NCBI GenBank assembly: GCA_965201155.1
Contig: OZ241752.1
Location: 186,001-250,000 of the forward strand
Length of the DNA: 64,000 nucleotides
Reading direction: 5' to 3'
Source of the DNA: JANQOH01 sp965201155
GTDB taxonomy: Bacteria; Pseudomonadota; Alphaproteobacteria; UBA7887
The position numbers and the translations under genes are program-made. Positions 17,994-26,457 of the stretch are shown piece by piece; position 1 is the first letter of the stretch, and the number at the start of each line of letters is the position of its first letter. Below the pieces are notes generated by a model. It did no database searches and was not told where the DNA came from. It saw only the letters and a list, made by a program, of their open reading frames with translations.

Positions 17994-18478
17994 GACGCCA
18001 CCGCCCTGTCGGTGTCCCGGGAAACCGTTGCGGGGAAAAAATGCGGCAGCAGACCGCTGGCGCCGAGCACACGCCTCTCGCAGACATCCGCCAGCGTCAC
18101 GGAACTCAGAAACAGATGAATCTGATTCCCCAACTCCGCCCACAGATCATGCGTCAGGCACCGGCTGGCGTCGCTGCGGCAGCCAGTGGCCGAACCGGGC
18201 TTGCAGCGTGTGGCGCGCACCGGCTCGTCGACGGCGAGAATTATGTCCGAGATGCGCGTCTCGTCGGCGGGGCGGGCAAGCATATAACCACCGCCGGGGC
18301 CGCGGACGCTGTTCACCAGGCCGGCGCCGCGAAGTTTGCGGAACAGCTGTTCAAGGTACGACAATGAGATTTCCTGTCGTTCGGAGATGTCAGCCAATGC
18401 GACCGGGGCGCCGGCAGAAGCCCGCGCCAGATCGACCATCGCCATGACTGCGTAGCGTCCTCGAGTGCCCAATCGCAC
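17990..18478 (-). CDS. iscR: Rrf2 family Fe-S-sensing repressor IscR
   Basis: This 162-residue Rrf2 regulator has an N-terminal winged helix (MRLGTRGRYAVMAM, then ISLSYLEQLFRKLR and the VRGPGGGY wing). Its cluster-binding cysteines are spaced C-x5-C-x5-C around residues 92-104. Holo-IscR would repress its own operon when clusters are plentiful. It starts with GTG at 18478 behind a GGAG. Its stop overlaps the NifS-like gene start. I could not pick out a clear type 1 operator in the 172-base gap upstream. Confidence 0.93.
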   Translation of the reverse strand: MRLGTRGRYAVMAMVDLARASAGAPVALADISERQEISLSYLEQLFRKLRGAGLVNSVRGPGGGYMLARPADETRISDIILAVDEPVRATRCKPGSATGCRSDASRCLTHDLWAELGNQIHLFLSSVTLADVCERRVLGASGLLPHFFPATVSRDTDRAVAS

Positions 18479-18650
18479 GATCTCCGCTCCTTCTTTCGTC
18501 GCGGGCGCGTCGCTGTCTGCCCACCTCTTGCCACCGTGGCATCCGCCGTTCCGGCGGTGTCCCGAACGCCTCTCAACTTCCCTTCAACAGCCCGTGAAGA
18601 GCACGCAAGGTCTGGTCACTCTCCCCGCTTCATCGAAATATTCCTGCGCC

Positions 18651-19424
18651 TCATGATCTGTTCCCGTCCAGAATGCGCCCGTCGTGGCGTCGTTCTCCCT
18701 GATTGTCGCTGTCATCGTCCACAAACGCTCCCGGCACCGGCGTCTGTTGTTGTGCCGCTTCGAGCTCGGCCACCCGGGCCTTCAGTGCACTGACCTGCTC
18801 CAGTAATCCGTCCAGCGCCCGTGCCAGTGGATCCGGAAGCCGACCTGGCGTGCCATAGGCGAGGAAATCGTCGTCCTTCGGCGTTTTTTTGGGGCGCCGC
18901 CCCACACGCCGCGCCGGAATCCCCACCACCGTCGCTCCGGCGGGGACTTCCTCCACCACTACGGCGTTGGCGCCGATGCGCGCGGCGCGGCCCACTGTAA
19001 ACGGCCCCAACACGCTCGCGCCGGCCCCGACAATCACCCCATCCTCCAGCGTCGGGTGCCGTTTGACGCCCCGCTCCAGCGATGTGCCGCCCAGGGTCAC
19101 ACCTTGATACAGCGTGACATCGTCGCCGATGACAGCGGTACCGCCGATGACGACTCCCATGCCGTGGTCGATGAACAAGCGGCGTCCGATCAGTGCACCA
19201 GGGTGAATCTCGATGCCGGTGAAAAACCGTCCGACATGCGACATGAACCGCCCGGGCAGCTTCAACCCCGTGCGCCAGAGCAAATGCGCGAAGCGGTATA
19301 ACAGGACAGCGTGAAAGCCGGGATAGCAAAACACCACTTCCGCCCGCGACCGCGCTGCCGGGTCGTGGCTCATGATCGTGTTGATGTCCTCAGCCAACCT
19401 TTGGAGCATGACAACTTCGCTCAT
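18651..19424 (-). CDS. cysE: serine O-acetyltransferase
   Basis: This 257-residue left-handed beta-helix enzyme makes O-acetylserine, the precursor of cysteine, from serine and acetyl-CoA. Seen are the N-terminal helical part with HDPAARSRAEV, then hexapeptide repeats with IHPGALIGRRLFIDHGMGVVIG and GGTSLERGVKRHPTLED, and the C-terminal GIPARRVG. About 65 extra acidic residues follow. Its product feeds the cysteine desulfurases encoded just downstream. It has its own divergent promoter region and is separated from iscR by 172 bases. Confidence 0.93.
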   Translation of the reverse strand: MSEVVMLQRLAEDINTIMSHDPAARSRAEVVFCYPGFHAVLLYRFAHLLWRTGLKLPGRFMSHVGRFFTGIEIHPGALIGRRLFIDHGMGVVIGGTAVIGDDVTLYQGVTLGGTSLERGVKRHPTLEDGVIVGAGASVLGPFTVGRAARIGANAVVVEEVPAGATVVGIPARRVGRRPKKTPKDDDFLAYGTPGRLPDPLARALDGLLEQVSALKARVAELEAAQQQTPVPGAFVDDDSDNQGERRHDGRILDGNRS

Positions 19425-19496
19425 TCCGTGCTAAGAAGGCCGCGTTTCGACGCTCCAGGAGCCCTTGCCGTCGACAACCACTGAACCGCCCACAAC

Positions 19497-19524
19497 CATA
19501 TAAGTATCCGACTCGCACGGTCAA
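19497..19524 (-). promoter_or_regulatory. candidate sigma70 promoter of cysE
   Basis: On the minus strand TTGACC (19524-19519) is followed after 16 bases by TATATG (19502-19497), about 70 bases upstream of the cysE ATG. The -35 is one arm of a perfect inverted repeat. Confidence 0.5.
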
Positions 19525-19535
19525 GTAATTTGACC
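19519..19535. promoter_or_regulatory. palindromic operator candidate in the cysE/hydrolase spacer
   Basis: GGTCAA-GTAAT-TTGACC is a perfect 6-5-6 inverted repeat located midway between divergent genes. One arm doubles as the cysE -35. A dimeric regulator binding here could control both directions. Confidence 0.4.
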
Positions 19536-19536
19536 A

Positions 19537-19566
19537 TTGAATAACGGGGTATGGGCACATTATAAC
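19537..19566 (+). promoter_or_regulatory. candidate sigma70 promoter of the alpha/beta hydrolase gene
   Basis: TTGAAT (19537-19542), an 18-base spacer, then TATAAC (19561-19566), about 65 bases upstream of the TTG start. Confidence 0.45.
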
Positions 19567-19632
19567 CGAGTCATAAGGTCGGAAATCATCCGCCCGCCGC
19601 CGTACACCCCACCCAGCCGCCGGAGGAGTTGC

Positions 19633-20289
19633 TTGCCAGAAGTCATTTTCAACGGCCCCGACGGACGCTTGGAAGGCCGGTATCACCACGGCGCAGGCCA
19701 GAATCCCCCCATCGCGCTGATGCTGCACCCTCACCCGCAGCATGGCGGCACCATGAACAACAAGGTCGTTTACACTCTCTACCACGCCTTCGCGCAAATG
19801 GGTTTTTCCGTGCTGCGCTTCAATTTTCGCGGCGTCGGCCGCAGCCAGGGCGCCTATGACGAGGGCGAGGGTGAGCTCAGCGACGCCGCTTCAGCCATCG
19901 ACTGGCTGCAAAACCATAACCCTGACGCGCGCGCTTGCTGGATTGCCGGCTTCTCCTTCGGCGCCTGGATCGCATTGCAATTGCTGATGCGGCGGCCTGA
20001 AGTCGCCGGTTTCATCGCCGTCTCGCCGCCGGCAGGCAGTCATGACTTTTCGTTCCTCGCGCCCTGCCCTGTTTCCGGGCGGTTCATTCAGGGCACTGCC
20101 GATACCATCGTGGCCGCGGAAGGCGTGGAGGAACTTGCCGCCAAACTGTCACACCAGGGCGGCGTGACCATCGATTGCCAGCTTGTCGAAGGCGCTGATC
20201 ACTTCTTCGGCAATGAATTGCCCGCGGTCTCGCAACTGGTGCAGGATTACGTACAGACCCGCAGCGGAGCGGCGCTTTCCCAAGCCTAG
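19633..20289 (+). CDS. small alpha/beta hydrolase (YdeN/dienelactone-hydrolase-like)
   Basis: This 218-residue alpha/beta hydrolase has LHPHPQHGG near residue 32, the NFRGVGRSQG segment, and the nucleophile elbow GFSFGAW with Ser near residue 113. A catalytic His is in GADHFFG. The family is widespread in Proteobacteria with uncharacterised substrates. The TTG at 19633 is preferred because GGAGG ends 6 bases upstream, whereas the longer frame would use a start without a site. It is divergent from cysE. Confidence 0.8.
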   Translation: MPEVIFNGPDGRLEGRYHHGAGQNPPIALMLHPHPQHGGTMNNKVVYTLYHAFAQMGFSVLRFNFRGVGRSQGAYDEGEGELSDAASAIDWLQNHNPDARACWIAGFSFGAWIALQLLMRRPEVAGFIAVSPPAGSHDFSFLAPCPVSGRFIQGTADTIVAAEGVEELAAKLSHQGGVTIDCQLVEGADHFFGNELPAVSQLVQDYVQTRSGAALSQA

Positions 20290-20340
20290 ATGCTGCACGC
20301 GTGAACAGCATTGCGCGGCAGCCGCCGGACTGGCGGCCGG

Positions 20341-23274
20341 TCAGGATATCTGCCGTTGAATCAAGTTGCGAAACAGGCCGTCCTTGCCAGCGAGTTCGTC
20401 GAACCGCCCCACTTGAACGACTCTCCCCGCTTCAATCACATAGATACGGTGCGCCTCGCGGATCGTCGAAATCCGGTGGGCGACGACAATCCGCGTTGCT
20501 GTGGAGTTGCGAATTCCCTCCATCAAGGCTGCCTGGCTCTTGCGGTCCAGCCAATTGGTCGCCTCGTCGAGAAAGATTATGCGCGGGTCGCGGGCCAGGG
20601 CGGCGGCAACACGGATACGCTGGCTCTGCCCGCCGGATACCCCGGCTGCCTGTTCTCCCAGGGCGGTATGCATCTGCATCGGCATTGCGGCAATATCGCG
20701 ATCGACCACAGCTTGGCGCGCCGCGCGCCAGGCATCGTCGAGGGTGAGGCTCCGGTCCAGGCCGATAATATTGTCGAGAACGGTGCCGGTCTGAACGCTC
20801 CCGTTCTGGAGAACAACGCCAACCTGCCGCCGCACGGAAACCGGGTCCAGATGCGCGAGGTTGCGGTCATCGTAATACACGGCGCCGCTGGTCGGCGTCT
20901 CCAGGCCGAGCGCCAAGCGAATCAGTGTACTTTTGCCGGCGCCGGACTCGCCGACGATGGCGATAAACTCGCTCGGCTTGGCGAAAATGCTTACCCGGTC
21001 CAGAACCGGCGCTCCCTTATCGCCATAGCGGAAGCTGACATCCTCAAGACGAAGTCCGCCGCGTAGCACAATCGGAGGGCCCGAGCCGCGTCCGCTGTCG
21101 GGCGCAGCGGCCAGGATGGGCAGAACCTGTTCTGAATAGGGAACCACCGAAGCAATTGTCTCCATTGCGGCGCCAAGCGCGACAATGGATGCGTAAAAGA
21201 ACATCGACGCAACAAAGATGGCGATAAACTCGCCTGCCCCGGTTTCTCCTGCCTGCCGCAAATGGGCAGCGGCAAATAGCATCGCTGCCGCCAGGAAAGG
21301 CACCGCCGCGCCGAACGCTTTCAAATGCTCGTTCTGGATGTTGATGCGCATCTCGGCGAGCTTTTGCCGGCGATAACGCCGCGCCCATATTGCGCGTGCC
21401 AATCCTTCTGCTCCGGCGGCCTGCAGCTTGCGGACGGAGACGATGAACTGGAACAACTGGCCCGTGAGGAGGCGTTCCTCTTGCAGGCGGCGGCGTTGGG
21501 GGGCGATCTGCGCAATCCCGAACGCCACCGTCACCGCCAGGGCTGCGATGCCCGTACCCAGCCCGATCCAGCCAAGCACGGCGTCGTAGAAAAACAGGAG
21601 AGCAAGCGACGGCAGGAGGAACAGGACGGCAAGTACCGCCGCCGCTGTCGCTCCGGAGAGGCGGTCGCGCAGCGTCTGGAACGCCAGCGCCCTCATGGAG
21701 ATATCACCCGAATTGTAGGCTCGATGAAATCCTGTTTGCAGACGCAACAGCCGGTCCCAGAGCGCCGCGGTCATACGCGCGGCGAGCTGCCCTTCGAGCC
21801 GCATGATTGCTGACCCGCGCAGCATATGGGCTATCGCTGCGGTGAGTGCGAGCAATGCCAGCAACAACACCAACTGCAGAAGCGCAACACCGGCGCCGGA
21901 GGGGATCACCCGTTCCACTAGCGCGCCGATCCCCACTGCCGGCGCCAGTGTGAGGATTCCGGCTGCGACTCCGGCAAGCGTGATGCGAGCCAGACCTGCG
22001 CCAAATCCGGCAGCGGCACTTGATCGCAGCGCGCTCAAGTCGAGCGATCCCTTATCGGACAGGGGACGGTAAAGAACGTAACCATCGGCCTCGAGCTCGC
22101 GGGCCTGCGCACGCCGGACTGTTGAGGTCGTGCCGGTTTTCGGATCAAACAGCCGGTATCGGTTCCATATCCCGGGCAGGAGGGCAACCGGCCAGCCGCC
22201 CTCGCGCCGGAAAGCCAGCATCGCGCCGCTGTCGCCGACCCACCAGCGGTCCTCCGGCAAGATGCGGACCCGTCTAGCGCGCACGCCCGAAGCGTTCAGC
22301 AAGTCGGCCAGCGCCAGCGGCCGGTCCGAACGGGCAGGCGGTTCCCGGATCACGATGCCGTCATGGTCCGCTACCGCGCGCAGCGCATCGACCAGGGCAT
22401 GATCGCTGGACGCCGCGGACGGGGGCGATGCGATAATTCCGAACAATTGCCGCCGTGCCTCGTCTTCGTCGCGGCGGCGCCACACCGAGCGCGCAACCTG
22501 GAAATTCGCCTGGTCGACGAGCGTCAGCCGACGATTGAACCTCTCCGCTCCGAACGCCTGGCCGTGAAACCCGGGCAGCGCGCGTGAAAGCAGGTTCCCG
22601 ATGCCGAGTGTGTGCGAAGACAGCACTGTAATGTCGGCGGGATCATGGAGCACAGCCCAACTGTCGGGTGTGACCGGCACCATCTCGCCTTCTTCCGGCT
22701 CTTCGCTGCCGAACAGGTGTGGCGCACCGCCGCAGATCCAGAGCACGCCTTCGGCGCTCATTACCGCGCCGCCGGCCTTGATTTCCGCTTCTTCGGCAAG
22801 CAACAGGTCAGGACGAGGGCGGGCCTCGATTTCGCGTGCAATCGCGGTACTTATACCGACGATCCAATTGTCGGCATCTTCGACAAGGGCATCGACCATC
22901 CCGTCAGTACGGGCGCCGGTTTCGGCTGCCAGACCTGCGGCCGGTATCCGTCGCAGGACTGTGTCCGGCAGTCCCCTGGCCACAAGCCGCAATTCTCCGG
23001 TATTGGCGGCGCCGAAGGCCAAGCGACCGGCATCAAGACGCAGCACATGATGAAAGGGCGCCTCGGCCACCCCTTCGGATACCCCCACCAGAAAAACGTC
23101 CAGAGTGCCTCGCTCGACGAACCACACATATCCCGGGTCGTCGAGCTGCACCGCCCGGTTTCCGGCGGTTGCTACGGTTTCGCCCGTGGAAGCCGCCTCT
23201 GCAAGACGGCGGCGAGGCGACCCGGCGGGCCAGAGCATGACCGGTCCGGAAGCGTCCTCGAAATTACGAGGCAT
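20341..23274 (-). CDS. NHLM-type ABC transporter/ATP-binding protein (second exporter subunit)
   Basis: This 977-residue protein matches the second ABC component of NHLP (nitrile-hydratase-leader) RiPP export systems. The N-terminal about 400 residues are a poorly conserved soluble region, with a cyclic-nucleotide-binding-like beta section, in place of a C39 peptidase. Transmembrane helices follow from about 430 to 690, and then a nucleotide-binding domain. The latter has Walker A GESGAGKST, signature VSGGQSQRI and Walker B IIFLDEATN. Its start overlaps the C39 exporter gene by 11 bases, so the pair probably forms a heterodimer. Confidence 0.85.
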   Translation of the reverse strand: MPRNFEDASGPVMLWPAGSPRRRLAEAASTGETVATAGNRAVQLDDPGYVWFVERGTLDVFLVGVSEGVAEAPFHHVLRLDAGRLAFGAANTGELRLVARGLPDTVLRRIPAAGLAAETGARTDGMVDALVEDADNWIVGISTAIAREIEARPRPDLLLAEEAEIKAGGAVMSAEGVLWICGGAPHLFGSEEPEEGEMVPVTPDSWAVLHDPADITVLSSHTLGIGNLLSRALPGFHGQAFGAERFNRRLTLVDQANFQVARSVWRRRDEDEARRQLFGIIASPPSAASSDHALVDALRAVADHDGIVIREPPARSDRPLALADLLNASGVRARRVRILPEDRWWVGDSGAMLAFRREGGWPVALLPGIWNRYRLFDPKTGTTSTVRRAQARELEADGYVLYRPLSDKGSLDLSALRSSAAAGFGAGLARITLAGVAAGILTLAPAVGIGALVERVIPSGAGVALLQLVLLLALLALTAAIAHMLRGSAIMRLEGQLAARMTAALWDRLLRLQTGFHRAYNSGDISMRALAFQTLRDRLSGATAAAVLAVLFLLPSLALLFFYDAVLGWIGLGTGIAALAVTVAFGIAQIAPQRRRLQEERLLTGQLFQFIVSVRKLQAAGAEGLARAIWARRYRRQKLAEMRINIQNEHLKAFGAAVPFLAAAMLFAAAHLRQAGETGAGEFIAIFVASMFFYASIVALGAAMETIASVVPYSEQVLPILAAAPDSGRGSGPPIVLRGGLRLEDVSFRYGDKGAPVLDRVSIFAKPSEFIAIVGESGAGKSTLIRLALGLETPTSGAVYYDDRNLAHLDPVSVRRQVGVVLQNGSVQTGTVLDNIIGLDRSLTLDDAWRAARQAVVDRDIAAMPMQMHTALGEQAAGVSGGQSQRIRVAAALARDPRIIFLDEATNWLDRKSQAALMEGIRNSTATRIVVAHRISTIREAHRIYVIEAGRVVQVGRFDELAGKDGLFRNLIQRQIS

Positions 23275-25465
23275 GAACCAGCTCCCGGTACAGGCCGTCT
23301 TCGACGGCGATCAGATCGTCATGGACGCCTTCTTGAGCTGCATCTCCGCGATCGAGCACAACGATCCGGTCACAATCGCGGATCGTGCTCAGGCGGTGGG
23401 CGACAATCAGGCAGGAACAACCGCGGCGGCGCAAAGCATCGTCGATACGGGACTCGATGATCGCATCGAGGGCGGCGGTGGCCTCGTCAAGTATCACCAC
23501 CGACGGGTCCGAAACCAGAGCGCGGGCGATTTCCATCCTCTGGCGCTGGCCGCCGCTGAAATTACGTCCGTCCTCTTCAATCCCGGTGTCGTAGCCGCGG
23601 GGGCGGGCCATGATTTCGTCGTGGATCATTGCATCCCGCGCCGCGGCGATCACCTGTCGGTCAGGAACGTTCGGATCCCAAAGGGTCAGATTGTCCCGCA
23701 CAGAACCGGCGATCAACGCGGTGTCCTGAGTTACCACAGAAATTGAATCATTGAGCACATCACGTGGAATCTCCTGACGTTTCATCCCGTCAAACAGGAT
23801 TTCCCCCGACCATGGCCGATAGATTCCCGCCGCGAGCAGTGACAGGGTGGATTTTCCCGATCCGCTGGGGCCGACAATCGCAACCCGCTGACCCGGCTCG
23901 ATGGTGAGATTGAATCCCTTGATCAACGGCGCCCGATAACGCTGAAACCCGAACGTTACGTTCCGTAACTCGACCCGACCGCGCAGCCGCAGCCGGGCGC
24001 CGACCGTAGCGATGTGCCGTGTGGGGCGCGGTTTCGCTTCGTCACGCGACACGGGCGTGCCAAGCACTTCCTCCAAGCGTACCAGTTCCGCATCAAGCGT
24101 AGGCAGCAGTTCCGCGAACTGCACGAGTCGGCCGATCGGTTGCAGAAAGTTCCATGCCAGGACGTACACGGCGATCAAACTGCCCAACGACATGCCGTCG
24201 GACATAACCTTCCATCCGCCGAGACCGAGCACCAGGGCGCCCCCGAGCGCGGTGAACAGGATGGGGATTGCTTCGGTGACATGGTCGCGCTCTGCAAATC
24301 GCTGGCGGGTGTTGAGTTCGCGCGCCTGGTGTCCGCTCCATCGCACGAAGAAATTATCCTCGGACGCCGTCGCTCTTATGGTCTCCAGATTCCGCAGCCC
24401 GGCGAGCCCGACGCCCATCAACAGGCCCTGTTCGCGACGAAGGCCATGGCTTTCGTCAGTTCGGCGACAGCTTGCGAACCAGGCCGCAGCCCCGCACGAT
24501 ACCGCCACGAGCGCAACACCTGCCGCAAGTCCGGCGTCATACAGGAAAATCAACGAAAGGAACGCGAGGCCTATCGTCAGATCGATGGTCACTGCCGCCG
24601 TCTGATTCACCCCCACGGTCACCACGGACTCGATCGACTGGATACGAAACAGCAGATATCCGGACATGCGCCGGGCAAAGAACTCAGCCGGCCGGCGCAG
24701 CAGACTGCCTACGAAACGATCTGCCTGGCGAACCACGACCGAGAGGGACAACCGTCTGAGCGCACGCTGTCTCAGCCATGTGAGGATATAGGCGACAATT
24801 GCGGCCGCGAGCGCCGCGCCGATCAGCACGCCTCCCCAATTGCCCTGCCCGCCTTCCAGGACATGATCGACGAACAGTGCCAGCAGCAGCGGCACAGCCA
24901 CGCCCGGCACCGCAAGCAGAAGGCCGGCAATGACAGCAAACACCAGTGCTGATCGGGACGCGCTGACCCAGGGCCACAAGCGCCGCAGCACACCCGGCGG
25001 AGGCGCGCTGCGGCGGAACGATTTGGCCGGCACGAGTTCCAGCGCCACGCCGGTGAATGCGCGATCAAAGCTGGTCTCATCAAGAACACGACGGCCACGG
25101 GCCGGGTCATTGATGAAATACTGCCCGTCCCGGATCCCCTCCAGCACCACGAAATGCCGGAACTCCCAAAACAGGATCGCCGGCAAGGATAATTTGGGGA
25201 GGTCGTCGAGTTCCTGCTTCCACCCGGACGCTTCCAGCCCGTATTGCCGGGCTGCGCGTACAATGTCGGCGGCCGAGCAGCCGTCGCGTCCGACATCGCA
25301 TGCCTCGCGCATCTCTTCCAGCGACACCCAGTGGCCGAAATAGCAGAGTACGGAAGCGAGACACGCCGCGCCGCACTCCGTGGCTTCGATCTGAAGCACC
25401 AAGGGCGTCCGTACACGGGGCGCCAGCAGGCGCCGCAACTTGCGGCTCAATCCGTCAGCGGGCAT
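23264..25465 (-). CDS. NHLM-type ABC exporter with C39 leader peptidase
   Basis: This 733-residue peptidase-containing ABC exporter should cut the leader after Gly-Gly and export the product. The C39 domain occupies the first about 145 residues, with catalytic Cys in ATECGAACLASVL near 31, His in FRHFVVLEG near 105 and Asp in INDPARG. Six transmembrane helices follow, then an ATPase domain with Walker A GPSGSGKSTL, signature FSGGQRQRME and Walker B VVILDEATAALD. The length fits the NHLM ABC1 class. HlyD partner lies 44 bases upstream. Confidence 0.92.
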   Translation of the reverse strand: MPADGLSRKLRRLLAPRVRTPLVLQIEATECGAACLASVLCYFGHWVSLEEMREACDVGRDGCSAADIVRAARQYGLEASGWKQELDDLPKLSLPAILFWEFRHFVVLEGIRDGQYFINDPARGRRVLDETSFDRAFTGVALELVPAKSFRRSAPPPGVLRRLWPWVSASRSALVFAVIAGLLLAVPGVAVPLLLALFVDHVLEGGQGNWGGVLIGAALAAAIVAYILTWLRQRALRRLSLSVVVRQADRFVGSLLRRPAEFFARRMSGYLLFRIQSIESVVTVGVNQTAAVTIDLTIGLAFLSLIFLYDAGLAAGVALVAVSCGAAAWFASCRRTDESHGLRREQGLLMGVGLAGLRNLETIRATASEDNFFVRWSGHQARELNTRQRFAERDHVTEAIPILFTALGGALVLGLGGWKVMSDGMSLGSLIAVYVLAWNFLQPIGRLVQFAELLPTLDAELVRLEEVLGTPVSRDEAKPRPTRHIATVGARLRLRGRVELRNVTFGFQRYRAPLIKGFNLTIEPGQRVAIVGPSGSGKSTLSLLAAGIYRPWSGEILFDGMKRQEIPRDVLNDSISVVTQDTALIAGSVRDNLTLWDPNVPDRQVIAAARDAMIHDEIMARPRGYDTGIEEDGRNFSGGQRQRMEIARALVSDPSVVILDEATAALDAIIESRIDDALRRRGCSCLIVAHRLSTIRDCDRIVVLDRGDAAQEGVHDDLIAVEDGLYRELVHAS

Positions 25466-25509
25466 GGCCCGGTATGCGCACCATCGGTCGGCCCGTTGTC
25501 GGCTGTGGG

Positions 25510-26442
25510 TCAGGATCGGATCAAGAGGCTCAAGGGCGAGGTGCGCTCAAGAACGATTTCGATCCGGCAGGGTATACCATCCGGGAGATCCCTTGCCGAC
25601 ACGCCCGCAGGGGAGGCGCTGAAGCCCGGGAAAGCGTCGATCGCGACCTGCAGAAGGTGGCCTCGCTCCCGAAGCGTGACGTCCGGGTGCAGCCGGGGCA
25701 ACCAGGCCGGCGGCGTGGTGCTCTGCGCGGAAACTGCGGTGAGTTCACCGGGGATCGACCGGCTTCCGCCGACCCATGCAATAGTGACCCTCGCCGTCAT
25801 TCCCGGCGCAAGCAGCCATGAATCCTTCGTCTCGACAAAAGCGACTGCCGTCCGCCGGTCGGCGTCCCCCGCCACGATATCGGCGACCGGTGCACCGGCA
25901 GGAACGCTCTGACCGGGAGCGACGAACATGGCGGCGATCACACCGTCAACAGGACTCTCGACGTCATTTACCTGCTGGCGTGCATCAAGCTCGGCGCGGA
26001 GGGCCCGGGTCGAGGCAAGCAGACGTTGCATCCCCGCGCGGCCATCGCCCGTCACGCCCGTCGCTTCCTCTTCCAGCAACCGGACGGATAACGCCATGGA
26101 GCGCACCCATGATTCCGCTTCGCCGGGAGAGACGCGGGCGATCGCCTGACCCGCAGCAACGCCTTGTCCGGCCGATATGAGAATGTCGGAGACAGTCCCG
26201 GTCGCGGAGGAGAGCGCCACATGCCGTTCGCCGGCAAGGACCAGCACACCGTCCGCCCGGAATGTTCGTTCCACGCCGCCGAATATGCTCCACACAATGA
26301 TCACAGCCATGGCCAGGCCAAGGCAGACGAGAAGAACCCACTCGCGCGCCGTGGTCAGTTCGGCACGGTCGTCCAGCGGCTCCGGTTCGACGTTGTGGAT
26401 GATCGCGCTCTCGCGAAACTGGCTGTTTCCCAACCCCGGCAA
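25510..26442 (-). CDS. NHLM-type HlyD/membrane-fusion secretion protein
   Basis: This 310-residue membrane fusion protein has one N-terminal transmembrane helix (WVLLVCLGLAMAVIIVW) near residues 35-52. A lipoyl/barrel-sandwich module (ATGTVSDILISAGQGVAAGQ and SPVDGVIAAMFVAPGQSV) follows, with a short coiled hairpin between halves. It would bridge the ABC exporters to the periplasm. Start is a TTG with AGGA 8 bases upstream, 15 bases after the unknown gene. Order and size match NHLP secretion proteins. Confidence 0.85.
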   Translation of the reverse strand: MPGLGNSQFRESAIIHNVEPEPLDDRAELTTAREWVLLVCLGLAMAVIIVWSIFGGVERTFRADGVLVLAGERHVALSSATGTVSDILISAGQGVAAGQAIARVSPGEAESWVRSMALSVRLLEEEATGVTGDGRAGMQRLLASTRALRAELDARQQVNDVESPVDGVIAAMFVAPGQSVPAGAPVADIVAGDADRRTAVAFVETKDSWLLAPGMTARVTIAWVGGSRSIPGELTAVSAQSTTPPAWLPRLHPDVTLRERGHLLQVAIDAFPGFSASPAGVSARDLPDGIPCRIEIVLERTSPLSLLIRS

Positions 26443-26457
26443 GGCAGTCTTCCTTGA

